Shown: positions 63,831-64,000 of the stretch, piece after piece
Position numbering within the stretch: position 1 is the first letter of the stretch
Layout: each line of letters begins with the position of its first letter
Assembly (NCBI RefSeq): GCF_025151045.1
Contig: NZ_CP102285.1
Coordinates: 620,001 to 684,000, forward strand
Length of the DNA stretch: 64,000 bases
Source: Parabacteroides johnsonii DSM 18315
GTDB taxonomy: Bacteria; Bacteroidota; Bacteroidia; Bacteroidales; Tannerellaceae
Direction of reading: 5' to 3'
Made by a program: the position numbers and the translations under genes
Notes under the pieces: generated by a model
The model's database searches: none
Seen by the model: only the letters and a program-made list of their open reading frames with translations
Told to the model about the DNA's origin: nothing

Positions 63831-64000
63831 TTCAGTTCGCTCCGCTTTTCATTTTGATAATATTCGATTAGGTATAAAGTTTTGGCTAAAGATGGACAGA
63901 TAGGGAGTATGACAGGACGATCCGGATCCCATTCCGGGTCGTCCGTTATCATTTCGGAAAGCGGACCGGCATGCATGAGTATGAGCCGTGTCGATGTGAT
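63827..64000 (-). CDS. 3' end of an unrecognised gene (runs off the window)
   Basis: The minus strand is open from 64000 to a TAA at 63827-63829. The 57 visible C-terminal residues contain RLILMHAGPLSEMITDDPEW and DPDRPVILPICPSLAKTLYL, then IEYYQNEKRSELN. The even, protein-like composition supports a real gene. Its stop overlaps the GH31 stop (63828-63830) in convergent orientation. No family recognised from this tail. Confidence 0.5.
   Translation of the reverse strand: MTSTRLILMHAGPLSEMITDDPEWDPDRPVILPICPSLAKTLYLIEYYQNEKRSELN

Overview
The window comes from a gut Bacteroidales genome, most likely Parabacteroides. Evidence: a complete rRNA operon whose 16S gene reads like Parabacteroides (merdae/johnsonii side, judged from memory and not searched); many Bacteroidetes-type promoters (-7 TAnnTTTG, two with a -33 TTTG); a SusC/SusD polysaccharide utilization locus (PUL) run by a hybrid two-component sensor; and A-rich leaders without strong Shine-Dalgarno sites.

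Layout. 1-740: right end of an IS1182-like element and the 3' stump of a probable 6-bladed beta-propeller gene. 842-4382 (minus): DJ-1/PfpI protein, a TonB-ExbD-ExbB energy module, and pdxJ. 4468-6045 (plus): CBS-domain protein and NAD kinase. 6063-7652 (minus): soluble PAS histidine kinase. 8160-10320: zinc-ribbon/FHA protein and a fosmidomycin-resistance-type MFS pump. 10395-15296: TolC, HlyD and two ABC-2 permeases with no ATPase. 15625-17793: a TPR protein with a degenerate protease domain, and a lipoprotein. 18342-20228 (minus): a little-understood trio of IscU-like scaffold, small membrane protein and GGGtGRT protein. 20348-21466 (minus): TlpA-like thioredoxin lipoprotein.

21580-36950 is a mannose-directed PUL: hybrid two-component regulator, SusC, SusD, a secreted HExxH peptidase of the basic secretory protein type, and two GH92 alpha-mannosidases. 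The gene set suggests capture and trimming of N-glycans or mannans, with the peptidase perhaps acting on the glycoprotein backbone. 37194-43468 holds PPi-dependent phosphofructokinase, a TM2 protein, riboflavin synthase with a nitroreductase, a MATE pump and a BrkB-like membrane protein. RNase P RNA lies on the minus strand at about 43560-43922. A DegP/HtrA protease follows, preceded by four 21-bp tandem repeats with palindromic cores, then the primary sigma factor.

47200-52761 is the rRNA operon (two promoters, 16S, tRNA-Ile, tRNA-Ala, 23S, 5S, terminator). 53093-58781 is an RND efflux operon (adaptor, pump, outer-membrane factor). 58903-61355 is a tight operon of nitroreductase, DUF2520 protein, KdsC-type phosphatase and Maf. 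61446-63830 is a secreted GH31 glycosidase, converging on the 3' end of an unrecognised minus-strand gene that runs off the window.

A theme across the window is a set of AT-rich intergenic palindromes built from short repeated words. They sit between adjacent genes, in the rRNA spacers, and in several places supply the first or last codons of genes.
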